From contig NZ_FOMD01000001.1 in NCBI RefSeq assembly GCF_900112525.1, positions 434,001 to 498,000 of the forward strand: a DNA stretch of 64,000 nt, given 5' to 3'. Positions 1 through 7,558 of this stretch are shown piece by piece. A model generated the notes under the pieces. The model did no database searches. It was not told the origin of the DNA and saw only the letters and a program-made list of their open reading frames with translations. The DNA comes from Klenkia taihuensis (lineage in GTDB: Bacteria > Actinomycetota > Actinomycetes > Mycobacteriales > Geodermatophilaceae). The first letter of the stretch is position 1. Each line of letters opens with the position of its first letter. The position numbers and the translations under genes were made by a program.

Positions 1-85
1 CGAGCGGGCAGCGGCGGCCCTGGCGGGCCTGGGCCTGGCCGCCGCGCCGGCGCTGGACGTCGACCTGCAGCGGGTGGCGGCGTGA
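1..85 (+). CDS. C-terminal end of an unidentified protein (partial)
   Basis: The frame open from base 2 ends with a TGA at 83-85 and encodes the last 27 residues, an Ala/Leu-rich tail ending in LQRVAA. Too little is present to name a family. The stop overlaps the GTG start of the next gene, so the two are probably translationally coupled. AmaP-like genes are often preceded by Asp23/Gls24 or DUF6286 genes, so one of those is a reasonable guess, but nothing in this fragment proves it. Confidence 0.5.
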   Translation, partial: ERAAAALAGLGLAAAPALDVDLQRVAA

Positions 86-672
86 GCGGGCCCGCGGCGC
101 TGGCCCCGGCGACCCGCACGCCCGGCGCGGTCCGGGTCAACCGGGTGGTGCTCGCCGTGCTGGGCGCGGTGCTGCTCGCCGCCGGCGTGCTCGTCCTGCT
201 GCTCGGCCTGGGTGCGCTCGGCGCCGACCGGGCCGACCGGGCCGTGCTGCCCGGCGGCGGGACCGCGGGGTGGGTGGCGCCGGTCGTGGGGGCCGGCGGG
301 CTGGCGGTGGCCGGGCTCTCGGCCTGGTGGCTGGTGCTCCAGGCCCGCACCGACCGGCTGGCCCGCATCCGGCTGGAGGACGCCGACGGCGGCCGCACCG
401 TGCTGGACGGCGCCGCGCTGACCCGGGTGGTCGAGGAGGAGGTCGAGGCGCTGCCGGGCGTGGCCCGCGCCTCGGCGCACCTGTCCGGCACGTCGGCGGC
501 GCCGCGGCTGCACCTGCGGGTGCGGCTGGCCGGCCGCGCCGACCCCGGGGAGGTGCACCGCGCGGTCACCGGGGAGGTGCTGGCCAGGGCGCGGGAGGCC
601 CTCGAGCTGGACCGCCTGCCGGCCCGGGTCGAGCTGGACCTGCCGCGCGCCACCGGACGGCCCCTGTCGTGA
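82..672 (+). CDS. amaP: AmaP-like alkaline shock response membrane anchor protein
   Basis: The 196-residue protein has two N-terminal membrane helices at about residues 20-47 and 63-86, followed by a soluble alpha/beta domain (about 95-190) of the Asp23/Gls24-associated type. In Firmicutes AmaP tethers Asp23 to the membrane and is tied to envelope stress; the actinobacterial role is less clear. The GTG start overlaps the stop of the preceding gene, indicating an operon that extends out of the window. The family call rests on length, topology and the gene arrangement; no catalytic motif is expected. Confidence 0.6.
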   Translation: MSGPAALAPATRTPGAVRVNRVVLAVLGAVLLAAGVLVLLLGLGALGADRADRAVLPGGGTAGWVAPVVGAGGLAVAGLSAWWLVLQARTDRLARIRLEDADGGRTVLDGAALTRVVEEEVEALPGVARASAHLSGTSAAPRLHLRVRLAGRADPGEVHRAVTGEVLARAREALELDRLPARVELDLPRATGRPLS

Positions 673-783
673 ACCGGACCCCGGGATCCCGGAACACGGC
701 CGACCGGTGACCTGCCGCTGTCGGGGGTGTGGGGCATGATCGGGTCAGCTCGCGGGACCCGGGGGCGGGGACGAGGGGGACGG

Positions 784-2562
784 GTGGCCGAGAAGACCGC
801 GACCCTGTTCACCGCAGGGCTGGACGACGGCATCCGCGAGGTGGTGCTGGCCACCGACTGGGGGGCCACCCCGCTGGGCGAGGTGAGCACCTGGCCGGAG
901 TCGCTGCGCGCCGCCGTCGGCATCTGCCTGAACAACCCGTTCCCCATGCTCGTCATGTGGGGCCCCGAGCTGGTCATGGTCTACAACGCCGGCTACGCCC
1001 CGATCCTCGGGGACAAGCACCCGTGGGCGATGGGCCGGCCGTGCGCGGAGGTGTGGGCCGAGCTCTGGCCGACCATCCGCGGCCGGCTGGACGGCGTGCT
1101 GGCGGGCACCGCCACCTACGACGTCGACCTGCCGCTGCTCATGCACCGGCACGGCTTCGACGAGGCCACCTGGTTCACCTTCGCCTACTCCCCGATCACC
1201 GACCCCGACGGCCGGGTGGTCGGGGTGCTGAACACCACCAGCGACACCACGGGCCGGGTGCTCGGCGCCCGCAGGCTGACCGCGCTGCAGGCCTTCGCCG
1301 AGGTCGGCGCGGCCCGGCACGGCGACACCGACCGCGCGGCGAACGCGGCGATGGCCGCGCTCACCCGCGCGCCCGACGACGTCCCGTTCGGCCTGGTCTA
1401 CCTGCTCGACCCCGACGGCCGGTCGGCGCACCTGGCGGCCACCACCTGGCAGTCCGGGCCGCCGCCGGCCCCGCTGGTGCCCCGGTTGCCCACCGGCGGC
1501 GTCGCCGACTGGGCGTGGGAGGCGATCACCACCGGCACCGTGCAGGTCACCGGGGGGCTCGCGGCCCGGCTGCCCGGGCTGGTGCCGCCGCGGCCCGACG
1601 CGCTCACCCCCGCCGACGTCGACCAGGCCGTCGCGCTGCCTTTGGTGGTGGCCGGCCAGTCCGCGCCGATCGGCGTGCTGGTCGTCGGCGTCGCCCCCCA
1701 GCTGCGGCTGGACGAGGACTACCTCTCCTTCCTGGAGCTGGTCGCCGGGCAGGTCGCTGCCGTGGTCACCGACGCGCAGGCCTACCAGGCCGAGCGCCGC
1801 CGGTCGGCCGAGCGCGCCGAGGCCGAGCGCGAGGTGGCCCGCGCCGCGGTCGAGGTGTCGGTGACGCTGCAGCGCTCCATCCTCGGCCCGGTCGAGCTGC
1901 CCGGGGGGTTCGCCGTCCGCTACGAGCCGGCCGCCCGCGCCCTCGAGGTGGGCGGCGACTGGTACGACGTGGTCGAGCTCGCCGACGAGGTGTTCGGCGT
2001 GGTGGTCGGCGACGTCGTGGGCCGCGGCCTGCCGGCCGCGGCCGTGATGGGCCAGCTGCGCAGCGCCGGCCGGGCCCTGCTGCTGGAGGCCAACGGCCCC
2101 GCCCAGGTGCTCTCCGCGCTCGACCGCTTCGCCGAGCTGGTCGAGGGCGCGGCCTGCAGCACGGTGTTCTGCGCCGTGGTCGACCGCCGCGCCGGCACGC
2201 TGCGCTACAGCAGCGCCGGGCACCTGCCGGCCGTGCTGGGCGGGGCCGACGGCGGCACCCGCCTGCTCGACGGGGCGCAGTCGCTGCCGCTGGCGGTGCG
2301 CACCGGCCTGGCCCGCCCGGAGGCCGAGGTCGCGCTGGCGCCGGGCGACAGCCTGCTGCTCTACACCGACGGGCTGGTCGAGCGGCGGCACGAGGCGCTG
2401 GACGAGGGCATCGCCCGCGCCGTCACCGCGGTCGTCGAGGGCCGGGCGCTGTCCCCGGACGTGCTCGCCTCGGTCCTGGTCGACCAGCTGCTGGACGAGC
2501 AGGAGGACGACGTCGCGCTGCTGGTCTACCGGCACCCCGCGGAGGTGGCCGCCGCGCCATGA
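784..2562 (+). CDS. PAS/GAF-domain PP2C-type (SpoIIE) serine/threonine phosphatase
   Basis: The 592-residue regulator has an N-terminal PAS-like region (roughly 20-155; NPFPMLVMWGPE and a YSPI segment), a GAF domain (about 170-335), a short coiled linker (about 338-370) and a C-terminal SpoIIE/PP2C phosphatase domain with the metal-binding segments GGDWYD (near 390) and GDVVGRG (near 409). Such proteins dephosphorylate anti-anti-sigma factors in partner-switching stress pathways. No partner anti-sigma gene is in the window. GTG at 784 was chosen because a purine-rich GAGGGGGA lies just upstream; an ATG at 736 would add a low-complexity basic tail. It overlaps the next gene by an ATGA. Confidence 0.85.
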   Translation: MAEKTATLFTAGLDDGIREVVLATDWGATPLGEVSTWPESLRAAVGICLNNPFPMLVMWGPELVMVYNAGYAPILGDKHPWAMGRPCAEVWAELWPTIRGRLDGVLAGTATYDVDLPLLMHRHGFDEATWFTFAYSPITDPDGRVVGVLNTTSDTTGRVLGARRLTALQAFAEVGAARHGDTDRAANAAMAALTRAPDDVPFGLVYLLDPDGRSAHLAATTWQSGPPPAPLVPRLPTGGVADWAWEAITTGTVQVTGGLAARLPGLVPPRPDALTPADVDQAVALPLVVAGQSAPIGVLVVGVAPQLRLDEDYLSFLELVAGQVAAVVTDAQAYQAERRRSAERAEAEREVARAAVEVSVTLQRSILGPVELPGGFAVRYEPAARALEVGGDWYDVVELADEVFGVVVGDVVGRGLPAAAVMGQLRSAGRALLLEANGPAQVLSALDRFAELVEGAACSTVFCAVVDRRAGTLRYSSAGHLPAVLGGADGGTRLLDGAQSLPLAVRTGLARPEAEVALAPGDSLLLYTDGLVERRHEALDEGIARAVTAVVEGRALSPDVLASVLVDQLLDEQEDDVALLVYRHPAEVAAAP

Positions 2563-3929
2563 CGCGCGGGCGGGTGGTGGTCGTGGGCGCCGGGCCGGTG
2601 GGGCTGACCGCGGCCCTGCTGCTGGCCCGCCGCGGCCACGACGTGCAGGTGCTGGAGCGGCGCACCGGGCCCTCCGAGCTGCCCCGCGCGGTGCACCTGG
2701 ACGCCGAGGCGCGGCGGGTGCTCGCCGACGCGGGGGTGGGCGAGGCGTTCGCCCGGGTCAGCGCGCCCGGGGCGGGGCTGCGGCTGCTGGACGCCGACCA
2801 CCGGGTGCTCGCCGAGTTCCCCCGCGAGCCGGGCGCCGCGTCGATGTTCCACCAGCCCGACCTGGAGCAGCTGCTGCGCGGTGCGGCGGCCGCCGCCGGC
2901 GTGGAGCTGGTCACCGGGGTCGAGGTGCAGCGGGTCCGGCGCACCCGGCGGGGCGCGCAGGTCGAGACGGACCGGTCCACCCTGGCCGCCGACGTCGTGC
3001 TGGGCTGCGACGGCGCGCACTCGGTGGTGGCCCGCGAGGTCGGCGCCCGGTGGCGGCAGCTGGCCCGCCCGGACCGCTGGCACGTGGTGGACCTGCTGGC
3101 CCCCGCCCCGCTGGCCGGTTGGCCGGGGGTGCACCAGGTGTGCGACCCCGACCGGGCGGCGACGTTCATGCCGGTGTCCGGACGGCGCTACCGCGCCGAG
3201 TTCCGGGTGACCGGCCAGCCGCTCGACCTGCCCGCCGAGCTCGCCCGGTTCGGCGCGCAGGACTGCGAGGTCGTGCGGGCCACCGACTACACCTACGGCG
3301 CCCGGGTGGCCCGGCGCTGGCGGTCGGGGCGGGTGCTGATCGCCGGGGACGCCGCCCACCTCACCCCGCCGTTCATCGGCCAGGGCCTCGGGCTGGGGCT
3401 GCGGGACGTGCACCAGCTGGCGTGGAAGGTCGACGCGGTGCTCGCCGGGGCGCCCGACGCGCTGCTGGACACCCACGGCCGGGAGCGGGCCGCGCACGCC
3501 CGCGCGCTGGTCCGGCTGGCCGCGTTCACCGGCTGGCTGATGACCGCCGGCGGCCCGCGCGCCGCCCGGGTGCGCCGGGTGGTGCTGCGGCTGCTGCCCC
3601 GCACGCTGCTGGCCGCCGGCACCCCGCCGCTGCGCCGCGGGCCGTGGGTGCGCCGTCCGCGGGTCGGCCCGTCCCGGGGCGTGGGGCGGCCGGTGCCCGA
3701 CGTCGAGCTGCGCCGCGGCCGCCGGCTGGACGACGTCCTCGGGCCCGGGTGGGCGCTGCTGGTCTGCTCCACCGAGGTGCCCGAGCTGCCGGTGCTGCCC
3801 GGCGGGGCGCGGCCGCGGGTGCTGCACCGGGGTGCGCTGCCCGACCTGGGCCCGGCGCTGCGGGACCGCTGGGTGCTGGTGCGCCCGGACCGGGTGGTCG
3901 CCGCCGTCGGCCCCCGCGTCCAGCGTTGA
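2559..3929 (+). CDS. FAD-dependent aromatic-hydroxylase-type monooxygenase
   Basis: The 456-residue flavoprotein belongs to the PheA/TfdB/MhpA family. It has the N-terminal Rossmann signature GAGPVG (10-15), a DG motif in LGCDGAHS and the second FAD motif GDAAHLTPP (Asp near 264). The C-terminal third is a thioredoxin-like cap of the kind seen in MhpA-type 3-(3-hydroxyphenyl)propionate hydroxylases. It would hydroxylate an aromatic substrate using NAD(P)H and O2; the substrate cannot be read from sequence. ATGA overlap with the phosphatase gene indicates coupling. Its stop codon abuts the first intergenic palindrome. Confidence 0.85.
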   Translation: MTRGRVVVVGAGPVGLTAALLLARRGHDVQVLERRTGPSELPRAVHLDAEARRVLADAGVGEAFARVSAPGAGLRLLDADHRVLAEFPREPGAASMFHQPDLEQLLRGAAAAAGVELVTGVEVQRVRRTRRGAQVETDRSTLAADVVLGCDGAHSVVAREVGARWRQLARPDRWHVVDLLAPAPLAGWPGVHQVCDPDRAATFMPVSGRRYRAEFRVTGQPLDLPAELARFGAQDCEVVRATDYTYGARVARRWRSGRVLIAGDAAHLTPPFIGQGLGLGLRDVHQLAWKVDAVLAGAPDALLDTHGRERAAHARALVRLAAFTGWLMTAGGPRAARVRRVVLRLLPRTLLAAGTPPLRRGPWVRRPRVGPSRGVGRPVPDVELRRGRRLDDVLGPGWALLVCSTEVPELPVLPGGARPRVLHRGALPDLGPALRDRWVLVRPDRVVAAVGPRVQR

Positions 3930-4013
3930 TCAGGGAGGTTGATCGACGTCCGTCCTCCCTCGCGAGATCTGGTGCAGGAGGACGGCGTCCGGTGCAGGAG
4001 GACGGCGGGGCAG
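3925..4013. repeat. Intergenic palindromic repeat, copy A
   Basis: The element starts at the monooxygenase stop codon. It has the family signature: a TTGATCAGGGAGGTTGATC direct repeat at 3926-3944, then an imperfect dyad (GTCCGTCCTCC ... GGAGGACGG) around GAGATCTGG, then a second short GGTGCAGGAGGACGGCG unit at about 3990-4007. The same layout occurs at 52974-53062, and related elements at 32148 and 43158. This is the only copy between two co-directional genes. Confidence 0.85.
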
Positions 4014-4023
4014 GATCGGGCCC

Positions 4024-5226
4024 ATGAGCTTCGACGTCGCCGCCGTCCGGTCGCACTTCCCCGCGCTGCAGGGCGGCGCCGCCCACTTCGACGGCCCCGG
4101 CGGCACGCAGGTGCCCACCCCGGTCGCCGACGCCGTGCACGCGGCCCTGGTCGCCCCGATGGCCAACCGCGGGGCGACGACGCAGGCCGAGCGCAACGCC
4201 GACGACGTCGTGCGCGCCGCGCGGCAGGCAGTGGCCGACCTGGTCGGCGGGCAGCCCGGCGGCGTGGTGTTCGGCCGCAGCGCCACCGTGCTGACCTACG
4301 ACCTGGCCCGCACGCTGTCCGCCGGCTGGGGGCCCGGCGACGAGGTGGTGGTGACCCGGCTGGACCACGACGCCAACGTGCGCCCGTGGGTGCAGGCCGC
4401 CGAGCGGGCCGGCGCGACGGTGCGGTGGGCGGAGTTCGACCCGGCCACCGGCGAGCTCACCGCCGCCGACGTCGCGGCCGTGGTCACCGACGCGACCCGG
4501 CTGGTCGCCGTCACCGGGGCGTCGAACCTGATCGGCACCCGCCCGCCGCTGCCGCAGATCGCCGGCGTGGTGCACGCCGCGGGGGCGCTGCTGCACGTGG
4601 ACGGCGTGCACCTGACCGCGCACGCCCCGGTCGACCTCGCCGAGCTGGGCTGCGACACCTTCACCTGCTCGCCGTACAAGTTCCTCGGCCCGCACTGCGG
4701 CGTGCTGGTCGCCGACCCGGCCTTCCTGCAGACGCTGCACCCGGACAAGCTGCTGCCCTCCACCGACGCCGTCCCCGAGCGGTTCGAGCTGGGCACGCTG
4801 CCCTACGAGCTGCTGGCCGGCACCACCGCGGCGGTGGACTTCCTGGCCGGTCTCGGCGCCGGCGCGACCCGGCGGGAGCGGCTGCTGACCGGCATGGCGG
4901 CGCTGGAGGAGCACGAGGACGCGCTGCGCGCCTCGCTCGAGGACCGGCTGCGCGAGCTCCCCGGGGTGACCCTGTGGTCCCGTGCCGAGCGCCGGACGCC
5001 GACGCTGCTGGTCACCTTCGAGGGCCGGGACGCCGCCGACGCCTACCGCTACCTCGCCGCAGGCGGGGTGAACGCCCCGGCGGGGTCGTTCTACGCGCTG
5101 GAGTGCTCGCGCCGGCTGGGCCTGGGCGACACCGGGGGCCTGCGCATCGGTCTGGCCCCCTACAGCGACGACGCGGACGTCGACCGCCTGCTGGAGGGCC
5201 TGCGCGGCTTCCTCGCCCGGGCCTGA
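4024..5226 (+). CDS. Cysteine-desulfurase-like PLP-dependent aminotransferase (class V)
   Basis: The 400-residue class V aminotransferase-fold protein starts directly with the FPAL / GPGGTQVP region and carries the PLP lysine in SPYKFLGPHCG (K219). It matches the cysteine-desulfurase-like subfamily (TIGR01976 type) rather than SufS or IscS: there is no Suf/Isc context and no obvious mobile active-site cysteine loop. Substrate is unknown; C-S or C-N lyase or transaminase activity are all possible. The start lies a few bases after palindrome copy A and has only a weak Shine-Dalgarno (AGGA). It converges with mftR and ends seven bases from it. Confidence 0.8.
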   Translation: MSFDVAAVRSHFPALQGGAAHFDGPGGTQVPTPVADAVHAALVAPMANRGATTQAERNADDVVRAARQAVADLVGGQPGGVVFGRSATVLTYDLARTLSAGWGPGDEVVVTRLDHDANVRPWVQAAERAGATVRWAEFDPATGELTAADVAAVVTDATRLVAVTGASNLIGTRPPLPQIAGVVHAAGALLHVDGVHLTAHAPVDLAELGCDTFTCSPYKFLGPHCGVLVADPAFLQTLHPDKLLPSTDAVPERFELGTLPYELLAGTTAAVDFLAGLGAGATRRERLLTGMAALEEHEDALRASLEDRLRELPGVTLWSRAERRTPTLLVTFEGRDAADAYRYLAAGGVNAPAGSFYALECSRRLGLGDTGGLRIGLAPYSDDADVDRLLEGLRGFLARA

Positions 5227-5233
5227 GGGCGGG

Positions 5234-5821
5234 TCAGCGGAGGGTGGGGAACCCGCCGGCGAGCTGGTCGAAGGCGGCGTGCAGGTCGTCGGCCAGCGAG
5301 CCCTCGCCGGCCAGCCACGCCTCGAACGCGGTGGTCGCCGCGGCACGGGTCGAGAGCGCGACCAGCCGCGGCACGAGGGAGTCGGGGCGGCAGCCGGTGC
5401 GCCGGGCGACGTGCTCGGCGACCACCCGGTCGACGTCGGCGTAGCGCACCTGCGAGTGCGCCTGCAGCGCCGGCTCGGTGAGGATCAGCCGCATCCGCTC
5501 GCGCAGCAGCGGCAGGTCGGCGCCGGGGTAGTCGTTGACCTCGACGTAGGCGGCGCAGATGGAGGCGAGCACCGGCTGGTCCTCCGACGTCGCGGCCAGC
5601 AGCTCCTGGAGCCGGACGACGTGGGCGTGGAAGTCGCCCCACACCGCGTCGGCCTTGGTGGCGAAGTGCCGGAAGAACGTGCGCCGGCTGATCCCGGCCG
5701 CGTCGGCGAGCTCGTCGGCGGTGACGGCGTCGAAGTCGCGCTCGGCGAACAGCTCCAGGGCGGCGGCCTCGATGCGGGCGCGGGTCACCTCGCGGGTGGC
5801 GGGTTCGCTCACGACGCGCAT
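5234..5821 (-). CDS. mftR: Mycofactocin system TetR-family transcriptional regulator MftR
   Basis: The TetR-type repressor of about 195 residues has its N-terminal helix-turn-helix in the first 55 residues (ISRRTFFRHFATKADAVW). It is divergent from mftA, the usual position of mftR. In mycobacteria MftR represses the mft genes and is relieved by long-chain acyl-CoAs. ATG 5821 was chosen because AGAGGGGG precedes it; ATG 5824, GTG 5812 and a GTG at 5845 are alternatives, the last lying inside the palindrome proposed as operator. Autoregulation from the shared 77-base divergent region is likely. Confidence 0.88.
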   Translation of the reverse strand: MRVVSEPATREVTRARIEAAALELFAERDFDAVTADELADAAGISRRTFFRHFATKADAVWGDFHAHVVRLQELLAATSEDQPVLASICAAYVEVNDYPGADLPLLRERMRLILTEPALQAHSQVRYADVDRVVAEHVARRTGCRPDSLVPRLVALSTRAAATTAFEAWLAGEGSLADDLHAAFDQLAGGFPTLR

Positions 5822-5831
5822 CATCCCCCTC

Positions 5832-5861
5832 TTGCCCGGTGGCACTGGGTGCCACTAGCGT
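5832..5861 (+). promoter_or_regulatory. mftA promoter with palindromic operator in the spacer
   Basis: A perfect inverted repeat GTGGCACTGGGTGCCAC (5839-5855; 7-base arms, 3-base centre) lies between a possible -35 (TTGCCC, 5832-5837) and a possible -10 (TAGCGT, 5856-5861), almost exactly filling the 18-base spacer. Its position between mftR and mftA makes it the natural MftR operator. The promoter boxes are inferred by eye. Confidence 0.65.
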
Positions 5862-5898
5862 CGGCCGTGTCCGTGACCCAGCTCACCAGGAGGCATCC

Positions 5899-6009
5899 GT
5901 GCCGGAGCAGACCGAGACCGAGACCCCCGCCCCCGCCGCCGAGGAGGTCCTCACCGAGGAGTCCCTGGTGGAGGAGGTCTCCATCGACGGCATGTGCGGC
6001 GTGTACTGA
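5899..6009 (+). CDS. mftA: Mycofactocin precursor peptide MftA
   Basis: This 36-residue peptide ends in IDGMCGVY, the diagnostic C-terminus of MftA. The terminal Val-Tyr is what MftC decarboxylates and crosslinks and MftE releases to build mycofactocin. The leader is acidic (many Glu). It starts at GTG 5899 behind a strong AGGAGG (5888-5893), five bases away. Too short for routine gene finders, but the C-terminal eight residues, the RBS and the mftR/mftB/mftC neighbours make the call secure. Confidence 0.97.
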   Translation: MPEQTETETPAPAAEEVLTEESLVEEVSIDGMCGVY

Positions 6010-6028
6010 GCCGTTGGCCGACACCCTC

Positions 6029-6346
6029 GTGACCGGGCCCGGCACGGGCCCGGTCACGATCCCCGCTGACGAGGTCCCCTTCGACCCCACCGTGGGCTGG
6101 CGGAAGTCGCCGTCGGTGGCGCTGCGCCCGGAGCCCTTCGGCGCGCTGGTCTACCACTTCGGCAACCGCAAGCTGTCGTTCCTGAAGTCGAAGCCGCTGG
6201 TCGCGGTGGTCAAGGCCCTGGAGGCCCACCCCGACGTCGCGTCCACCCTGCGGGCCTGCGACGTCCCCGAGGCCCAGCACCCCGCCTACGTGACCGCCCT
6301 GGCGACCCTGTCGCGTTCCCAGATGATCGAAAGGAGGACCCCGTGA
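6029..6346 (+). CDS. mftB: Mycofactocin precursor-recognition protein MftB
   Basis: The roughly 105-residue RiPP recognition element (PqqD-like) has the characteristic RPEPFGALVYHFGNRKLSFL block. MftB binds the MftA leader and presents it to MftC. It lies 19 bases after mftA and overlaps mftC by GTGA. The start is uncertain: GTG 6029 is used, TTG 6014 would add five residues, and neither has a convincing RBS, so translation may depend on coupling to mftA. Confidence 0.92.
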   Translation: MTGPGTGPVTIPADEVPFDPTVGWRKSPSVALRPEPFGALVYHFGNRKLSFLKSKPLVAVVKALEAHPDVASTLRACDVPEAQHPAYVTALATLSRSQMIERRTP

Positions 6347-7557
6347 CGGCTGTCCTGCCCCAGCGGCCCACCGGTGGCCGGTTGATCGACCAGTTCGAGT
6401 ACGGCCTGGACGCCCCCATCTGCCTGACCTGGGAGCTCACCTACGCCTGCAACCTGGCCTGCGCGCACTGCCTGTCCAGCTCCGGGCGGCGCGACCCCCG
6501 CGAGCTGTCCACCGCCGAGGCCGAGGCGGTCATCGACGAGCTGCAGCGGATGCAGGTCTTCTACGTCAACGTCGGCGGCGGCGAGCCCACCGTGCGGCCG
6601 GACTTCTGGCACCTGCTCGACTACGCCATCGGCCACGACGTCGGGGTCAAGTTCTCCACCAACGGCGTCAAGCTGGACAAGCAGCGCGCCGCGCAGCTGG
6701 CCCGCACCGACTACGTCGACGTGCAGATCTCCCTGGACGGCGCCACCGCCGAGGTCAACGACCGGGTGCGGGGCACCGGCTCCTACGCCACCGCGATCCG
6801 GGCGCTGGAGAACCTGGCCGAGGCCGGGATGAAGGACTTCAAGGTCTCCGTCGTCGTCACCCGGGAGAACGCCGGGCAGCTCGACGAGTTCAAGGCCCTC
6901 ACCGACTCCTTCGGCGCGCAGCTGCGCATCACCCGGCTGCGGCCCAGCGGCCGCGGCGCCGACGTGTGGGACGAGCTGCACCCGACGATGGCCCAGCAGA
7001 AGGAGCTCTACCACTGGCTGCTGGCCAACGGCGACGGCGTCCTCACCGGTGACTCGTTCTTCCACCTGTCCGCCTTCGGGGAGGCCCTGCCGGGGCTCAA
7101 CCTGTGCGGCGCCGGGCGCGTGGTGTGCCTGATCGACCCGGTCGGCGACGTCTACGCCTGCCCGTTCGCCATCCACGAGAACTTCCTCGCCGGCAACGTG
7201 CGGTCCCCCGGCGGCTTCCAGCGGGTGTGGCAGACCTCGGACCTGTTCACCGAGCTGCGCAGCCCGCAGACCGGCGGCGCCTGCACCAAGTGCGCGCACT
7301 TCGACGCCTGCCGCGGGGGCTGCATGGCGGCGAAGTTCTTCACCGGCCTGCCCCTGGACGGCCCGGACCCCGAGTGCGTGCAGGGCTACGGCGAGAACGC
7401 CCTGGCCGCCCGGGACCTGGACCTCGTCACGCCGAAGTCGCACATCGACCACTCCCACAAGGGCCCGGTGCGCGGGCAGCCCACGCTGCTGGGCATGCCG
7501 AGCATCCCGGCGAAGATCTGCGACGAGTCGCCGCTGGCCGGGCTCGACCTGCGCTGA
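6343..7557 (+). CDS. mftC: Mycofactocin radical SAM maturase MftC
   Basis: The 404-residue radical SAM/SPASM enzyme has its SAM-binding cluster at C36-x3-C40-x2-C43 (TYACNLACAHC). Its C-terminal SPASM domain holds many cysteines (CGAGRVVCL, DVYACPF, CTKCAHFDACRGGC). It performs oxidative decarboxylation of the C-terminal tyrosine of MftA and then forms the Val-Tyr C-C bond. The start is very well supported: AAAGGAGG at about 6329-6336, six bases before GTG 6343. Length and motifs are normal for the family. The next gene starts two bases after its stop. Confidence 0.97.
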   Translation: MTAVLPQRPTGGRLIDQFEYGLDAPICLTWELTYACNLACAHCLSSSGRRDPRELSTAEAEAVIDELQRMQVFYVNVGGGEPTVRPDFWHLLDYAIGHDVGVKFSTNGVKLDKQRAAQLARTDYVDVQISLDGATAEVNDRVRGTGSYATAIRALENLAEAGMKDFKVSVVVTRENAGQLDEFKALTDSFGAQLRITRLRPSGRGADVWDELHPTMAQQKELYHWLLANGDGVLTGDSFFHLSAFGEALPGLNLCGAGRVVCLIDPVGDVYACPFAIHENFLAGNVRSPGGFQRVWQTSDLFTELRSPQTGGACTKCAHFDACRGGCMAAKFFTGLPLDGPDPECVQGYGENALAARDLDLVTPKSHIDHSHKGPVRGQPTLLGMPSIPAKICDESPLAGLDLR

Positions 7558-7558
7558 C

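Noticed and set aside
729-3929. Very long plus-strand frame of 1066 codons across the PP2C gene
   Set aside because: Only the 3' part from ATG 2559 is the monooxygenase; the upstream part is an Arg/Gly-rich shadow of the phosphatase gene in another frame.
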